64,000 nucleotides of DNA from an uncultured Caulobacterales bacterium (GTDB lineage Bacteria > Pseudomonadota > Alphaproteobacteria > Caulobacterales > Caulobacteraceae). The position numbers and the translations under genes were made by a program. The stretch lies in assembly GCA_903837135.1 (NCBI GenBank), contig CAILTK010000033.1, positions 1 to 64,000 on the forward strand, given 5' to 3'. A model generated the notes under the pieces. That model did not search any database. It was not told the DNA's origin and was given only the letters and a program-made list of their open reading frames with translations. Shown here in pieces: positions 1-7,430 of the stretch. Position 1 is the stretch's first letter; every line of letters begins with the position of its first letter.

Positions 1-745
1 CCAGGGCGGCGAGGGCCGCGGCGTCGGCGGCGTCGATGTCGAGGCTCGCCAGATCGGCCCGAACGGAGGCCAGCAGGGTTTCGATCACGGTTGCGGAGGG
101 CTCCGCTCCGAACACCTCGTGCAGGAGTTTGGCGAGGTGAGCGGCGTCGCCAAAGCCACGGGCGGCGGCGCAGAGGCCCTCGCGCAGCGCCGCCTGCAGC
201 CGATCAGGATCGACCTTCGCAACGGCCGGCGGGAGCGGCGCGAGACTGGCGAGCTTGCCGATGGTCATTTCGCACGCGGCGTCCAGCGTGGCCTCGCCTC
301 CCACACGACCCAGCAGCGGCGCTGTGGGCGTCGCGGCCCCTTGGGCCGGGCGTTCGGTCTGCGACCTGGAGACCCTCGAGGCGGCTTCGAGGCGCTGGAT
401 GAGCTTGGTGTCGTCGCCGACGGGTTCGACCCCGTCGCCGGCCAGGCTCTCGATCAGGTCGCGGATCAGATCGACCGTCTCGAGGATCGCCGACACCGAT
501 TCCGGTGTGACCGCCACGGCGCCGTCGCGAAATCCGCCCAGAACCGTCTCAGCCGAATGGGCGACGCTCTGCAGGCGCATAAGGCCGATGAAGCCGCAGG
601 TGCCCTTTATGGTGTGAATCAGGCGGAAGATCTCGCCGAGGATCTGCGGGTCGTCCGGGCTCTGCTCAAAGCGAACCAGCTGTCCGTCGAGGGCCTCGAT
701 GCCCTCGCGCGTCTCGGTCACGAAATCCCGGATCAAGTCGTCCAC
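1..745 (-). CDS. cheA: Chemotaxis histidine kinase CheA, N-terminal part (runs off left edge)
   Basis: The first 248 codons of a CheA-type kinase are visible; the gene continues beyond base 1. The N-terminus is an Hpt (P1) domain with the motif RLIHTIKGTCGF, and His44 is the expected phosphorylation site. Residues after about 130 form a low-complexity linker rich in Ala, Pro and Arg, followed by a second helical segment. I chose the GTG start at 745 because AAGGA lies just upstream at a suitable distance and MDDLIRDFVTETREG matches how alphaproteobacterial CheA proteins begin. In the family this kinase autophosphorylates under receptor/CheW control and passes phosphate to CheY and CheB. The kinase core lies outside the window, so a shorter Hpt protein cannot be fully excluded. 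It is divergent from the receiver gene that follows. Confidence 0.8.
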   Translation of the reverse strand, partial: MDDLIRDFVTETREGIEALDGQLVRFEQSPDDPQILGEIFRLIHTIKGTCGFIGLMRLQSVAHSAETVLGGFRDGAVAVTPESVSAILETVDLIRDLIESLAGDGVEPVGDDTKLIQRLEAASRVSRSQTERPAQGAATPTAPLLGRVGGEATLDAACEMTIGKLASLAPLPPAVAKVDPDRLQAALREGLCAAARGFGDAAHLAKLLHEVFGAEPSATVIETLLASVRADLASLDIDAADAAALAAL

Positions 746-1020
746 AGGCGCCCCATCCTTCAGTATCGGTGCGCCTCGACGAGCAAAGACGCTGCTGATT
801 TCAATAGATAATGAATCAAAATAATTAAACAGCGCCTAATTTCCAATATCATACACCTATAGGATCACCCGTTTCTGTAATAGTGAGCATACTTACGCAT
901 TGCTACGTACTTCAAAAGTAATGGCTAGCCAAGCACACGCGGCGCACCATTAATCACGACTTCTAGATTTTAGGCGATCTACCACACCGCATATTGCTCC
1001 TCTCAAGAAGGATGGACTCC
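746..1020. promoter_or_regulatory. AT-rich divergent promoter region between cheA and the receiver operon
   Basis: About 275 bases without a gene, clearly richer in A and T than the flanks, especially around 795-960. It separates two divergently transcribed chemotaxis units, so it should hold promoters for both. I do not see a convincing -35/-10 pair or a clear operator. The AAGAAGGA at 1005-1012 is the ribosome site of the receiver gene. Confidence 0.5.
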
Positions 1021-1407
1021 GTGGCAGTAGATAAAACGATGAACGTCCTCATCGTCGACGATTACAAGACGATGATCAGGATTATCCGGGGGCTGATGGA
1101 GCAACTCGGCTTCACCAACCTGGACGAAGCGCGAAATGGCCCGGATGCGCTGACCATGCTGCATCAGAGGGACTACGGCCTCGTGCTGTCGGACTGGAAC
1201 ATGCAGCCGATGAGCGGCCTGCAATTGCTGCAGCAGGTTCGCTCGGAAGATCGCACCAAGACCGTGCCCTTTGTCATGGTGACGGCCGAAGCAAAGGTCG
1301 AGAATGTCATCGCCGCGCGTCAGGCCGGCGCAAGCAACTATATCATAAAGCCCTTCACGCTGTCGGTCTTGAAGCAGAAACTCTCGGCCGTTCTTGGCGA
1401 GCTTTGA
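1021..1407 (+). CDS. cheY: CheY-like single-domain response regulator
   Basis: A receiver domain of 128 residues with nothing else attached. The acidic pair is in VLIVDDYKTM, the phospho-acceptor is Asp58 in LVLSDWN, the conserved switch Thr is Thr88 in VMVTAEA, and the conserved Lys is Lys110 in YIIKPF. Such proteins carry phosphate from CheA to the flagellar motor or act as phosphate sinks. I prefer the GTG at 1021 (AAGAAGGA at 1005-1012, eight bases away); in-frame ATGs at 1012 and 1039 are alternatives. It is the first gene of a tightly packed plus-strand operon, and the next gene begins at or before its stop codon. Confidence 0.85.
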   Translation: MAVDKTMNVLIVDDYKTMIRIIRGLMEQLGFTNLDEARNGPDALTMLHQRDYGLVLSDWNMQPMSGLQLLQQVRSEDRTKTVPFVMVTAEAKVENVIAARQAGASNYIIKPFTLSVLKQKLSAVLGEL

Positions 1408-1786
1408 CGTGTCGGCGCCGGGGACGCAGGATTTCGATCGAACCGAGGCCGTGGCGGAGCTGCGCGCGGCGCAATTCGAGATCGCCGAGGCCGCGGACGC
1501 GATCCTTTTTGCCGCAGAGACCTGCCTTTCGCGGCTGGCGGCCTATCGACGCGGCGAGACCGCGGCGATCGGCGAGGTCGAACGCGCGCTGTGCGCCATC
1601 CTTGGCGCATGCGCCTTCCAGGACATTTCGGGCCAACGCCTCTCCAAGGTCGAGGACCTGCTTTGCGGCGTGCTGCGCGACACAGGCGATCCGCTCGCGC
1701 GCGGCCCCGCCCTGGGCCCGGACCGGTTGGACCAGTCCGCCGCCGACGACCTGTTCGGCGCGCCGCAAGGACGGAGCGAGGGGTAA
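1394..1786 (+). CDS. Short CheZ-like chemotaxis phosphatase
   Basis: A helical protein of up to 130 residues. The segment ACAFQDISGQRLSKVEDLL (residues 73-91) matches the CheZ active-site helix, where an Asp and a Gln four residues later (Asp77 and Gln81 here) attack the acyl phosphate of CheY. The tail LDQSAADDLFG resembles the C-terminal CheY-binding peptide of CheZ. It is much shorter than the 214-residue enterobacterial CheZ. The start is TTG at 1394, overlapping the receiver gene, or GTG at 1409, one base after its stop; the catalytic part is the same. Position between two receiver genes fits a role in dephosphorylating one or both. Assignment is by motif. Confidence 0.7.
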   Translation: MASFDVSAPGTQDFDRTEAVAELRAAQFEIAEAADAILFAAETCLSRLAAYRRGETAAIGEVERALCAILGACAFQDISGQRLSKVEDLLCGVLRDTGDPLARGPALGPDRLDQSAADDLFGAPQGRSEG

Positions 1787-2355
1787 TGAACCCGGCGGCC
1801 GTGCGTTTCAATTTTTCGAAGACCAGAATCCTGGCCATCGACGACAGTCCTCAGGGCGCCGACATCCTGTCGCAGATTCTTGTGGGCTTCTGCGTGGAGC
1901 AGATCACCAAAGCCGCCTCGGCGGAGGAGGCCAAGGCCAAGCTCGTGCGCGAGGAGTTCAACCTGATCATCGCCGACGACAAAATGCCCGGACCGGACGG
2001 CTACAGCGTGATCAAGGCGATCCGCGCAGATCCCAAGGGGATCAACTACACGGTCCCGATCATGCTTGCCTCGGCGCGACCGACCAAGAGCAACTGCCTG
2101 CGCGCCCGCGACGCCGGCGCCAATTACGTCCTCGCCAAGCCGTTCGTGCCGAGCGTGGTGCTGAGCGCCATTCACCTCATCGCTTCGATCAACCGGGAGT
2201 TCGTCACCAGCGACAACTACCGCGGGCCTGACCGGCGGTTTCGAATCGGCCCCTTGCCCGCAGGCGTCCAAGAGCGCAGGGCGGACGAGCTGAGGCTGCT
2301 GCAGGCGCCGGAGCGGGCCATGTCGCAGGACGAAGTCAGCGCCTTGTTCGGATGA
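1786..2355 (+). CDS. Response regulator with a FliM-like C-terminal peptide
   Basis: A receiver domain (residues about 12-135) followed by a 50-residue tail. Acidic residues Asp19/Asp20, phospho-acceptor Asp64 (ADDKMPG) and Lys118 (AKPF) are present. The tail contains YRGPDRRFR near residue 145 and ends in MSQDEVSALFG, which closely resembles the N-terminal CheY-binding peptide of the flagellar switch protein FliM (typical core SQ-E-I-D-A-L). No DNA-binding or enzymatic domain follows. The ATG at 1786 overlaps the stop of the CheZ-like gene by one base, so translational coupling is likely. The receiver identification is firm; the function of the tail is inference. Confidence 0.82.
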   Translation: MNPAAVRFNFSKTRILAIDDSPQGADILSQILVGFCVEQITKAASAEEAKAKLVREEFNLIIADDKMPGPDGYSVIKAIRADPKGINYTVPIMLASARPTKSNCLRARDAGANYVLAKPFVPSVVLSAIHLIASINREFVTSDNYRGPDRRFRIGPLPAGVQERRADELRLLQAPERAMSQDEVSALFG

Positions 2356-2368
2356 GACAGGACCTCTG

Positions 2369-2836
2369 ATGGCGCACGCACGCGTTTTCCTTCCCCCCAA
2401 TCCCCTGGAGGCGGCCCTCGGCGGCCCCGAAGACCCCATCGGCGCGTCGCTCGAGCTGAGGGCCGCCGAGCTGGTCCGGGCGCTCGGTCCTGGCCTGCGG
2501 ATCCACGTCGCCGAGCAGATCGCCATCGTCGAGCGCATCGCCGCCGCATCGGAGGATGTCCTGTTCGCGGAAAGCCACGCCTTGGGCGACGCCGCCCTGG
2601 CGATTTGCGAAGTGGCGGGCCCCGCCGGCCTGGGGCCGCTGGGCGAAGGCGCGCGCGGCATCGTGGCGATGGTGGACGCCCTCATCAATCAGGGGGTCTG
2701 GCACACCGAGGCCCTGAGGCTGCACATCGCCGCCCTGGCCATGTTCTCCGCCAACCCGGGCCTCCCGCCGCGCGAGGCGGCGCGGGTGCTGGCCGACCTC
2801 CAGGGCCTTCGTGACGGCATTGGCGTGCTGGATTGA
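2369..2836 (+). CDS. Conserved chemotaxis-cluster protein of unknown function
   Basis: A protein of 155 residues, mostly predicted helix, with no signal peptide or membrane segment. I do not recognise a named family with certainty. A stretch around His70 (LFAESHALGDAALAI) is loosely reminiscent of a degenerate Hpt four-helix bundle, but the usual H-x-x-K-G is absent. The gene has an AGGACC ribosome site and sits thirteen bases after the preceding receiver gene. Its neighbours suggest a role in chemotaxis or flagellar signalling, possibly as a partner of the CheZ-like protein or the receivers. No function can be assigned from the sequence alone. Confidence 0.6.
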   Translation: MAHARVFLPPNPLEAALGGPEDPIGASLELRAAELVRALGPGLRIHVAEQIAIVERIAAASEDVLFAESHALGDAALAICEVAGPAGLGPLGEGARGIVAMVDALINQGVWHTEALRLHIAALAMFSANPGLPPREAARVLADLQGLRDGIGVLD

Positions 2837-3789
2837 CCAGTCCCCCCCTGACGGAACCCGGATCCGGCGAGGCGGCGACGATGACGCCCGTCCTGCGATC
2901 GACCAGCGCGGGCGAGGCGGATTTGCATCCGGCCGAAGCGACCCGGCTCGAGTCCCTGAAAGGCTTCGACATCCTCGACACCGCGCCGGAGGAGCCGTTC
3001 GACCGCCTGACGGCGCTGGCCGCCGACCTGTTCGACGCGCCGATCGCCCTCGTCTCCCTGGTGGACGCGGAGCGGCAGTGGTTCAAATCCCGCATCGGCC
3101 TGGACGTCGCCTCCACCGACCGCAAGCTTGCGTTCTGCGCGCACGCGATTCTGGGCGGTCCCGACTCGGTGATGGTGGTTCAGGACGCCACGCTCGACCC
3201 CCGGTTCCGCGACAATCCGCTGGTCACCGGCCCGCCGGATATTCGATTCTACGCCTGCGCTCTCCTAAGCACGCCGGAGGGAAACAACCTCGGAACGCTT
3301 TGTGTGATCGATCGCAAGGCGCGCGACCAACCCTCTGCGGCGCAGCTGAGGACGCTGGCGTCCCTGGCGGGACTCGCCGTCAACGAGCTGAAGCTGAGGC
3401 GCGCCAACCGGCTGGCCATGGCCCGGCAGCAACTTCTCGAGCTGGCCGAAACCATGTCCGGCGTCGGCCGATGGCGGCTCGATCTCGACACGCATCGCGC
3501 CATCTGGTCGAAAGCGACCTATGCGATCTATGGTCTCGACCGCAACGACGTCGTGCCGACCCTCGACGTCGTCCTTGGTCTTTGCGACGGCGAGACGCGT
3601 GACAGGCTTCGCGCCGAACTCTATTCGGCCATCGCCGGCGACGGCCCCTTCGAATTTGAGTACGAGTTCCGCCGTCCGGACGGTGAGCGGCGTCGCGCGT
3701 GGAGCAAGGCCGTCCGCGAAATGGATGGTTCCGGTCGGCCGGTCGCTCTGTTCGGCGTGATCCAGGACGTGACCGGCGCCGCGAAATAG
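2833..3789 (+). CDS. GAF-PAS sensor protein without output domain
   Basis: Residues about 30-185 form a GAF domain of the type often found at the N-terminus of bacterial sensors (RLESLKGFDILDTAPEEPFDRL, then FCAHAIL and GTLCVID). Residues about 200-315 form a PAS fold ending in the PAC-like stretch PVALFGVIQDVTGA. The protein stops immediately after it; no kinase, GGDEF or other effector follows. It may start at TTG 2833, overlapping the previous stop, or more conservatively at ATG 2881, which leaves both domains intact. It is the last gene of the chemotaxis operon. It could bind a ligand and act through protein contact, or be a sensor that lost its output domain. Confidence 0.75.
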   Translation: MTSPPLTEPGSGEAATMTPVLRSTSAGEADLHPAEATRLESLKGFDILDTAPEEPFDRLTALAADLFDAPIALVSLVDAERQWFKSRIGLDVASTDRKLAFCAHAILGGPDSVMVVQDATLDPRFRDNPLVTGPPDIRFYACALLSTPEGNNLGTLCVIDRKARDQPSAAQLRTLASLAGLAVNELKLRRANRLAMARQQLLELAETMSGVGRWRLDLDTHRAIWSKATYAIYGLDRNDVVPTLDVVLGLCDGETRDRLRAELYSAIAGDGPFEFEYEFRRPDGERRRAWSKAVREMDGSGRPVALFGVIQDVTGAAK

Positions 3790-3823
3790 CCCTGGCCGCG
3801 ACGGAGGCCTGCGTCCGACGCGC

Positions 3824-4783
3824 TTATTGTGCGGCGGCGGCGGGGACCGAAGCCGACGGGGGGACCGCCGACGGCGTCGACGCCGGCGTCGCGGCCGGCG
3901 CGGCGCAGTGCTCCGGCGGCGCCGCGGCGAGTTCGTCGTGGGCGACCTGCTCCAGGGCGAGGGTCTGCTGCGGCGAGAAGCCGAGCTCGACGGCGGCCTG
4001 TTCGCGAACGCCCAGCGCCTGGGGATCCCGGCCGGTGACGGCGCCGAACAGCATCAGCGCCTCAAGGTAATAGCCGAAGGCGCTGGCGTGATAATTGTCC
4101 CAGGCCCAGAGGTCGACCTGGCCGAAGGGCACGCCGGCATAGGGATTGGCGTCCGCGACGCCGGCGCGGATGGCGCGGCTGAACGCCTGGCCCACCTCGA
4201 TCACGCCCTTGATCCGCGGCGACGCCTTGGCCGCCTGGCCGTAGCCGCAACTGAGGTCGTCGGCCATGGCGAAGATGGCCTTGCCGTTCCACGGGCTCTG
4301 AGTCCGGAAGGTGAGGTCGGCGCGCGACCAGGTCGCCGTCAGCCGGATATCGACCGCGGGGTTGCGCGCAGAGAAGGTGTCCGCCCAGCGCCGGGCGTAA
4401 TCCACCAGCAGGCCGGGATCGCCGGGCTTGTCCCGGTCGAGGGTGGAGAAGCTCTGCAGCACCACATGGTCCCAGGGCTTGTCGAGCTTGGCGAACCCGT
4501 TGGTCCAATGCCAGTCCAGGCCGATGCCGGGATGAGTCTCCAGGCTGACGTCGTAGCTCAGCCCGGCTTCGTCGGTGAACAGCTTGAACAGGGCCGGCAC
4601 GCCGCCGACCCCTTCGCTGTTGAGATCGGTCACCGTTCCCGCGCGGTAGCGCCACACCGGCGACAGCGCCCCGAAGGTGAAGCTGTTGCCGACGAACAGG
4701 ATGGTCTCCGCCCGGGCCGCGCCGGCCAGAAGCAGGGTCGCCGCGGCGAGGAGCGAGGCTTGGAGGTGGCGATGAAAACGCAT
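3824..4783 (-). CDS. Secreted SGNH/GDSL-type hydrolase
   Basis: A 319-residue protein with a classical signal peptide ending around ARAE (residues 1-26). Block I of the SGNH fold is present as ILFVGNSFTFG, and block V as WDNYHASAFGYY, giving the expected nucleophile Ser and a C-terminal Asp/His pair. An Ala/Pro-rich tail follows the catalytic domain. The family hydrolyses ester bonds in lipids, polysaccharide acetyl groups or similar substrates; substrate cannot be deduced here. It is convergent with the GAF-PAS gene and does not appear to belong to an operon. Export to the periplasm or outside is expected. Confidence 0.72.
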   Translation of the reverse strand: MRFHRHLQASLLAAATLLLAGAARAETILFVGNSFTFGALSPVWRYRAGTVTDLNSEGVGGVPALFKLFTDEAGLSYDVSLETHPGIGLDWHWTNGFAKLDKPWDHVVLQSFSTLDRDKPGDPGLLVDYARRWADTFSARNPAVDIRLTATWSRADLTFRTQSPWNGKAIFAMADDLSCGYGQAAKASPRIKGVIEVGQAFSRAIRAGVADANPYAGVPFGQVDLWAWDNYHASAFGYYLEALMLFGAVTGRDPQALGVREQAAVELGFSPQQTLALEQVAHDELAAAPPEHCAAPAATPASTPSAVPPSASVPAAAAQ

Positions 4784-4887
4784 GCACGAGTGTCGGAAAG
4801 TCAGCGCCGCGCGTCAACCATAGCCGCGCGTGCGGGAATCGGGCGCCTGGGCTAGGGTGGTGGGGAGCTCAACCCTCGGAGGACTTG

Positions 4888-5430
4888 ATGAAGCCGGCCA
4901 CCAAGATCGCGCGGGAATTCGAGCAGGCGGAACGGCGCCTGCTGGATGAACTGCGGTCGCTGCGAAAGGGCGTCCGGACGCGGACCGAGCTCGAGAGCAA
5001 ACCGGGCGACCTCACCCTCGGCCAGAGGGTGGCGGACCGGGTGGCGGCGGCCATGGGATCCTGGCCGTTCATCATCATCCAGTCGGCGATCCTCGCCCTG
5101 TGGATCGCCCTCAACATCACCGCCTTCATCCAGCACTGGGACCCCTATCCCTTCATCCTGCTGAACCTGGCCCTGTCGTTCCAGGCCGCTTACGCGGCGC
5201 CCTTCATCATGATGAGCCAGAACCGCCAGCAGGAGATCGATCGGAAGGAGGCCGAGAACGACTACAAGATCAACATCAAGGCCGAACTGGAGATCGAGCT
5301 CCTGCACCAGAAGATCGACGAGCTGCGCGAGAAGGAAGTGCTGTTCCTGACCAAGGCCATCAACGACCTGACCGAGATCATCAACCGGCAGGCCGGGGCT
5401 CAAGCCTCGGGCGCCGCGCCCACGGAGTGA
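4888..5430 (+). CDS. DUF1003 family membrane protein
   Basis: A 180-residue protein with an acidic/basic helical N-terminus, two membrane segments (about residues 55-75, WPFIIIQSAILALWIAL, and 88-110) and a C-terminal coiled coil rich in Glu and Lys (about 115-165). This matches the DUF1003 family, whose function is not established. The start is the ATG at 4888: GGAGG at 4878-4882 lies five bases away, whereas a TTG three bases earlier would be too close. The gene is alone between a minus-strand hydrolase and a minus-strand metabolic operon. Confidence 0.8.
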   Translation: MKPATKIAREFEQAERRLLDELRSLRKGVRTRTELESKPGDLTLGQRVADRVAAAMGSWPFIIIQSAILALWIALNITAFIQHWDPYPFILLNLALSFQAAYAAPFIMMSQNRQQEIDRKEAENDYKINIKAELEIELLHQKIDELREKEVLFLTKAINDLTEIINRQAGAQASGAAPTE

Positions 5431-5442
5431 ACGCTCGCCGCT

Positions 5443-7278
5443 TCAACCGACCGACGCCGCGCCGCGCACGAGCAGGGCGTAAAGCCGATCCTGTGCGGTC
5501 CGCGGCCGCTCGAGGTCCAGCCGCTTCAACGCCTCCGCCGCCTTCGCGCTGCTCGATGGCGACAGCCCCCTGACAAGCAGGGCCGCGGCCGTCTTCGGGT
5601 CGGCGGCGGCGGTCTGCAAGCGTTGCATGAGCGGAAGCAGGCGCAGCTCGATCTCGTCGAAGTCGGTTCCGAGCGGGAAGAGCGGCAGCTGGCCTGCGTC
5701 GATGGCGGGCTTGAGGGCGCGGGCGATCCGCTCGGGATTGTTGTCGCGGTGGGCGGCGGGGATCTCGTACGTCTTCGGCAGCTTGCCCGCGTCCACCGCC
5801 TGGCGGCGAAGCTCCTCCTGAAAGCGACTGTCGGCCACGGCGAGAAGAGCGCCGATCACGTCCTGGTCGGCTTTTCCGCGCAGGTCGGCGACGCCGTATT
5901 CGGTGACGATCACGTCGCGCAGATGCCGCGGAATGGTGGTGTGGCCATAGCGCCAGAGGAGGTTGGAGCGGGCCGCCTTGCCCGCCCCGCGCACGGCGCC
6001 GAGGGTGATGATCGAGCGGGCGTCGTCGAGGGCGAAGGCCTGGGTGACGAAGTTGAACTGGCCGCCGACGCCGGACACCACCCGCCCGTCCTCGAGCCCG
6101 TCCGAGACCACCGCGCCCAGCAGGGTCGCCATCATGGCGGTGTTGATGAACCGGCCGCCCGTGCGCGCCGCCCGCTTGGCCGCCTCCTCGCCGTAGAGTT
6201 CGTTGACGAAGGAGATCGCCGTCATGCGCAGCTTGGCGCGCTGGTCCTCCGGCAGCTCCCGGAGCGCCTGGTAGAACGAGCGCGGACCGAGGAAGAAGCC
6301 GCCATGCAGCACCGCGCCGTCGACCTCGCGCTTGAGGATCCCCGCCTGCATCAACGCCAGAAAGCCGCTGACGAACATCTCGGTCGGCGCATAGAGGCCG
6401 CGCTCGAACGGCTCGGCGTGATCCTCGGCCGGCGGCGCGCCCGCGCGGAGCCGTCCCAGCGTTTCGACGAAGGCCGATTTGTTCCGATGACGGAGGATCA
6501 GCGCCTGCACCACCGCGTCGGAGGTCGAACCGATGCCGAGCTGCAGCGAGCCGCCGTCCGGAACCAGGGCCGCCGCGTGCAGGCCCTGGGCGTAGTGGGC
6601 CGGCTCGACGGGTTCGTTCGGCGGCGCGAACAATGGAAAGTCTGACGCCGGACCGTCGAGCATCATGGCGAAGGTTTCGGCGGGAACATCCGCGTCGCCC
6701 GGCATGAACGGCAGCTCGGAATTCACCTGCCCGGCCATGATGAAGTCGGCCCGGCCTTCGGCGCGCGCCCTCAGGAGATCGAGGGTGATGTCGGTGTTGC
6801 ACGACAGGCTGAAGCGGTCTCCGCGCCGGGCGACCAGCTGGCCCACCACATTGACGCCGACGCCGAGGATATAGCGCAGGGCGTGGGTGTAGTTGGCGGA
6901 GATGTAGTCCTGCTGGGCCAAGGGATCGCCGAGTTCGACCCCCGCCTGAAAGAAGAACTCGTTGACCCTGATGTTGGGCGGCAGCTGTCCGCGCCGGCGC
7001 GGGGCGACGTAGGCCAGGTCCGGATAACCGCCGAGGGTCCGCTCGATCACGGGGCCCAGGAAGCGCCGCTCGAGATCGGTCTTGAACCGGGGCTTCTGCA
7101 GGGTGAGGGCGGTGAAGACGTGCAGGCTGATCGAGCGATCGGCCGCCGCCCGCGCATAGAGAGCGTTGCAGACATGGGCCGCCTTGCCGAGCCCCAGCGG
7201 CATGGCCAGCACCACCCGGCGCCCGACCCGCTCGAGGATGGCGTCGGCGATGGCGTCGGGGTCGGTGAAGGTGATCAA
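5443..7278 (-). CDS. Acetyl-CoA hydrolase/transferase family protein
   Basis: About 611 residues. The N-terminal half begins DPDAIADAILERVGRRVVLAMPLGLGKA; the C-terminal half carries the CoA-transferase hallmarks of the acetyl-CoA hydrolase/4-hydroxybutyrate CoA-transferase family (LQLGIGSTSDAVVQAL, GGQFNFV and WRYGHTTIPRH). It probably moves CoA between acyl groups or hydrolyses acyl-CoA at the end of the fatty-acid operon. The only plausible start is TTG at 7278, preceded by a purine-rich AAGGGGGAAGGG that is part of a palindromic repeat. It is the last gene of a four-gene minus-strand operon, 152 bases after the FadJ-type gene. Exact substrate is unknown. Confidence 0.78.
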   Translation of the reverse strand: MITFTDPDAIADAILERVGRRVVLAMPLGLGKAAHVCNALYARAAADRSISLHVFTALTLQKPRFKTDLERRFLGPVIERTLGGYPDLAYVAPRRRGQLPPNIRVNEFFFQAGVELGDPLAQQDYISANYTHALRYILGVGVNVVGQLVARRGDRFSLSCNTDITLDLLRARAEGRADFIMAGQVNSELPFMPGDADVPAETFAMMLDGPASDFPLFAPPNEPVEPAHYAQGLHAAALVPDGGSLQLGIGSTSDAVVQALILRHRNKSAFVETLGRLRAGAPPAEDHAEPFERGLYAPTEMFVSGFLALMQAGILKREVDGAVLHGGFFLGPRSFYQALRELPEDQRAKLRMTAISFVNELYGEEAAKRAARTGGRFINTAMMATLLGAVVSDGLEDGRVVSGVGGQFNFVTQAFALDDARSIITLGAVRGAGKAARSNLLWRYGHTTIPRHLRDVIVTEYGVADLRGKADQDVIGALLAVADSRFQEELRRQAVDAGKLPKTYEIPAAHRDNNPERIARALKPAIDAGQLPLFPLGTDFDEIELRLLPLMQRLQTAAADPKTAAALLVRGLSPSSSAKAAEALKRLDLERPRTAQDRLYALLVRGAASVG

Positions 7279-7332
7279 CGCCCTTCCCCCTTGAAGGGGG
7301 AAGGGCCGGGGGTCGGGGGTGAGTGCATCACG
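7279..7332. repeat. REP-like palindromic element, left copy of an inverted pair
   Basis: A GC-rich palindrome (core CCCTTCCCCCTTGAAGGG, continuing into GGGAAGGG) followed by a G-rich stretch and GTGAGTGCATCACG. A second copy lies inverted at 7379-7430. The two share roughly three quarters of their bases over about 52 positions. The element sits in the operon gap and supplies the purine tract just before the downstream TTG start on the minus strand. Confidence 0.7.
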
Positions 7333-7378
7333 CTGAAGCGAAGAGAGCGCGAGGCGCCGCCCGCACCCGTCCGGAACC

Positions 7379-7430
7379 GTCATGCGCTCACCCCCGCTCC
7401 CAGCCTCTTCCCCGTCGAGGGGGAGAGGCG
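7379..7430. repeat. REP-like palindromic element, right copy of an inverted pair
   Basis: Read on the minus strand it has the core CCTCTCCCCCTCGACGGGG followed by AAGAGG, a G-rich stretch and GTGAGCGCATGACG, parallel to the copy at 7279-7332. It begins directly behind the stop codon of the FadJ-type gene. Together the two copies could fold into one large stem-loop in the operon transcript. Confidence 0.7.
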
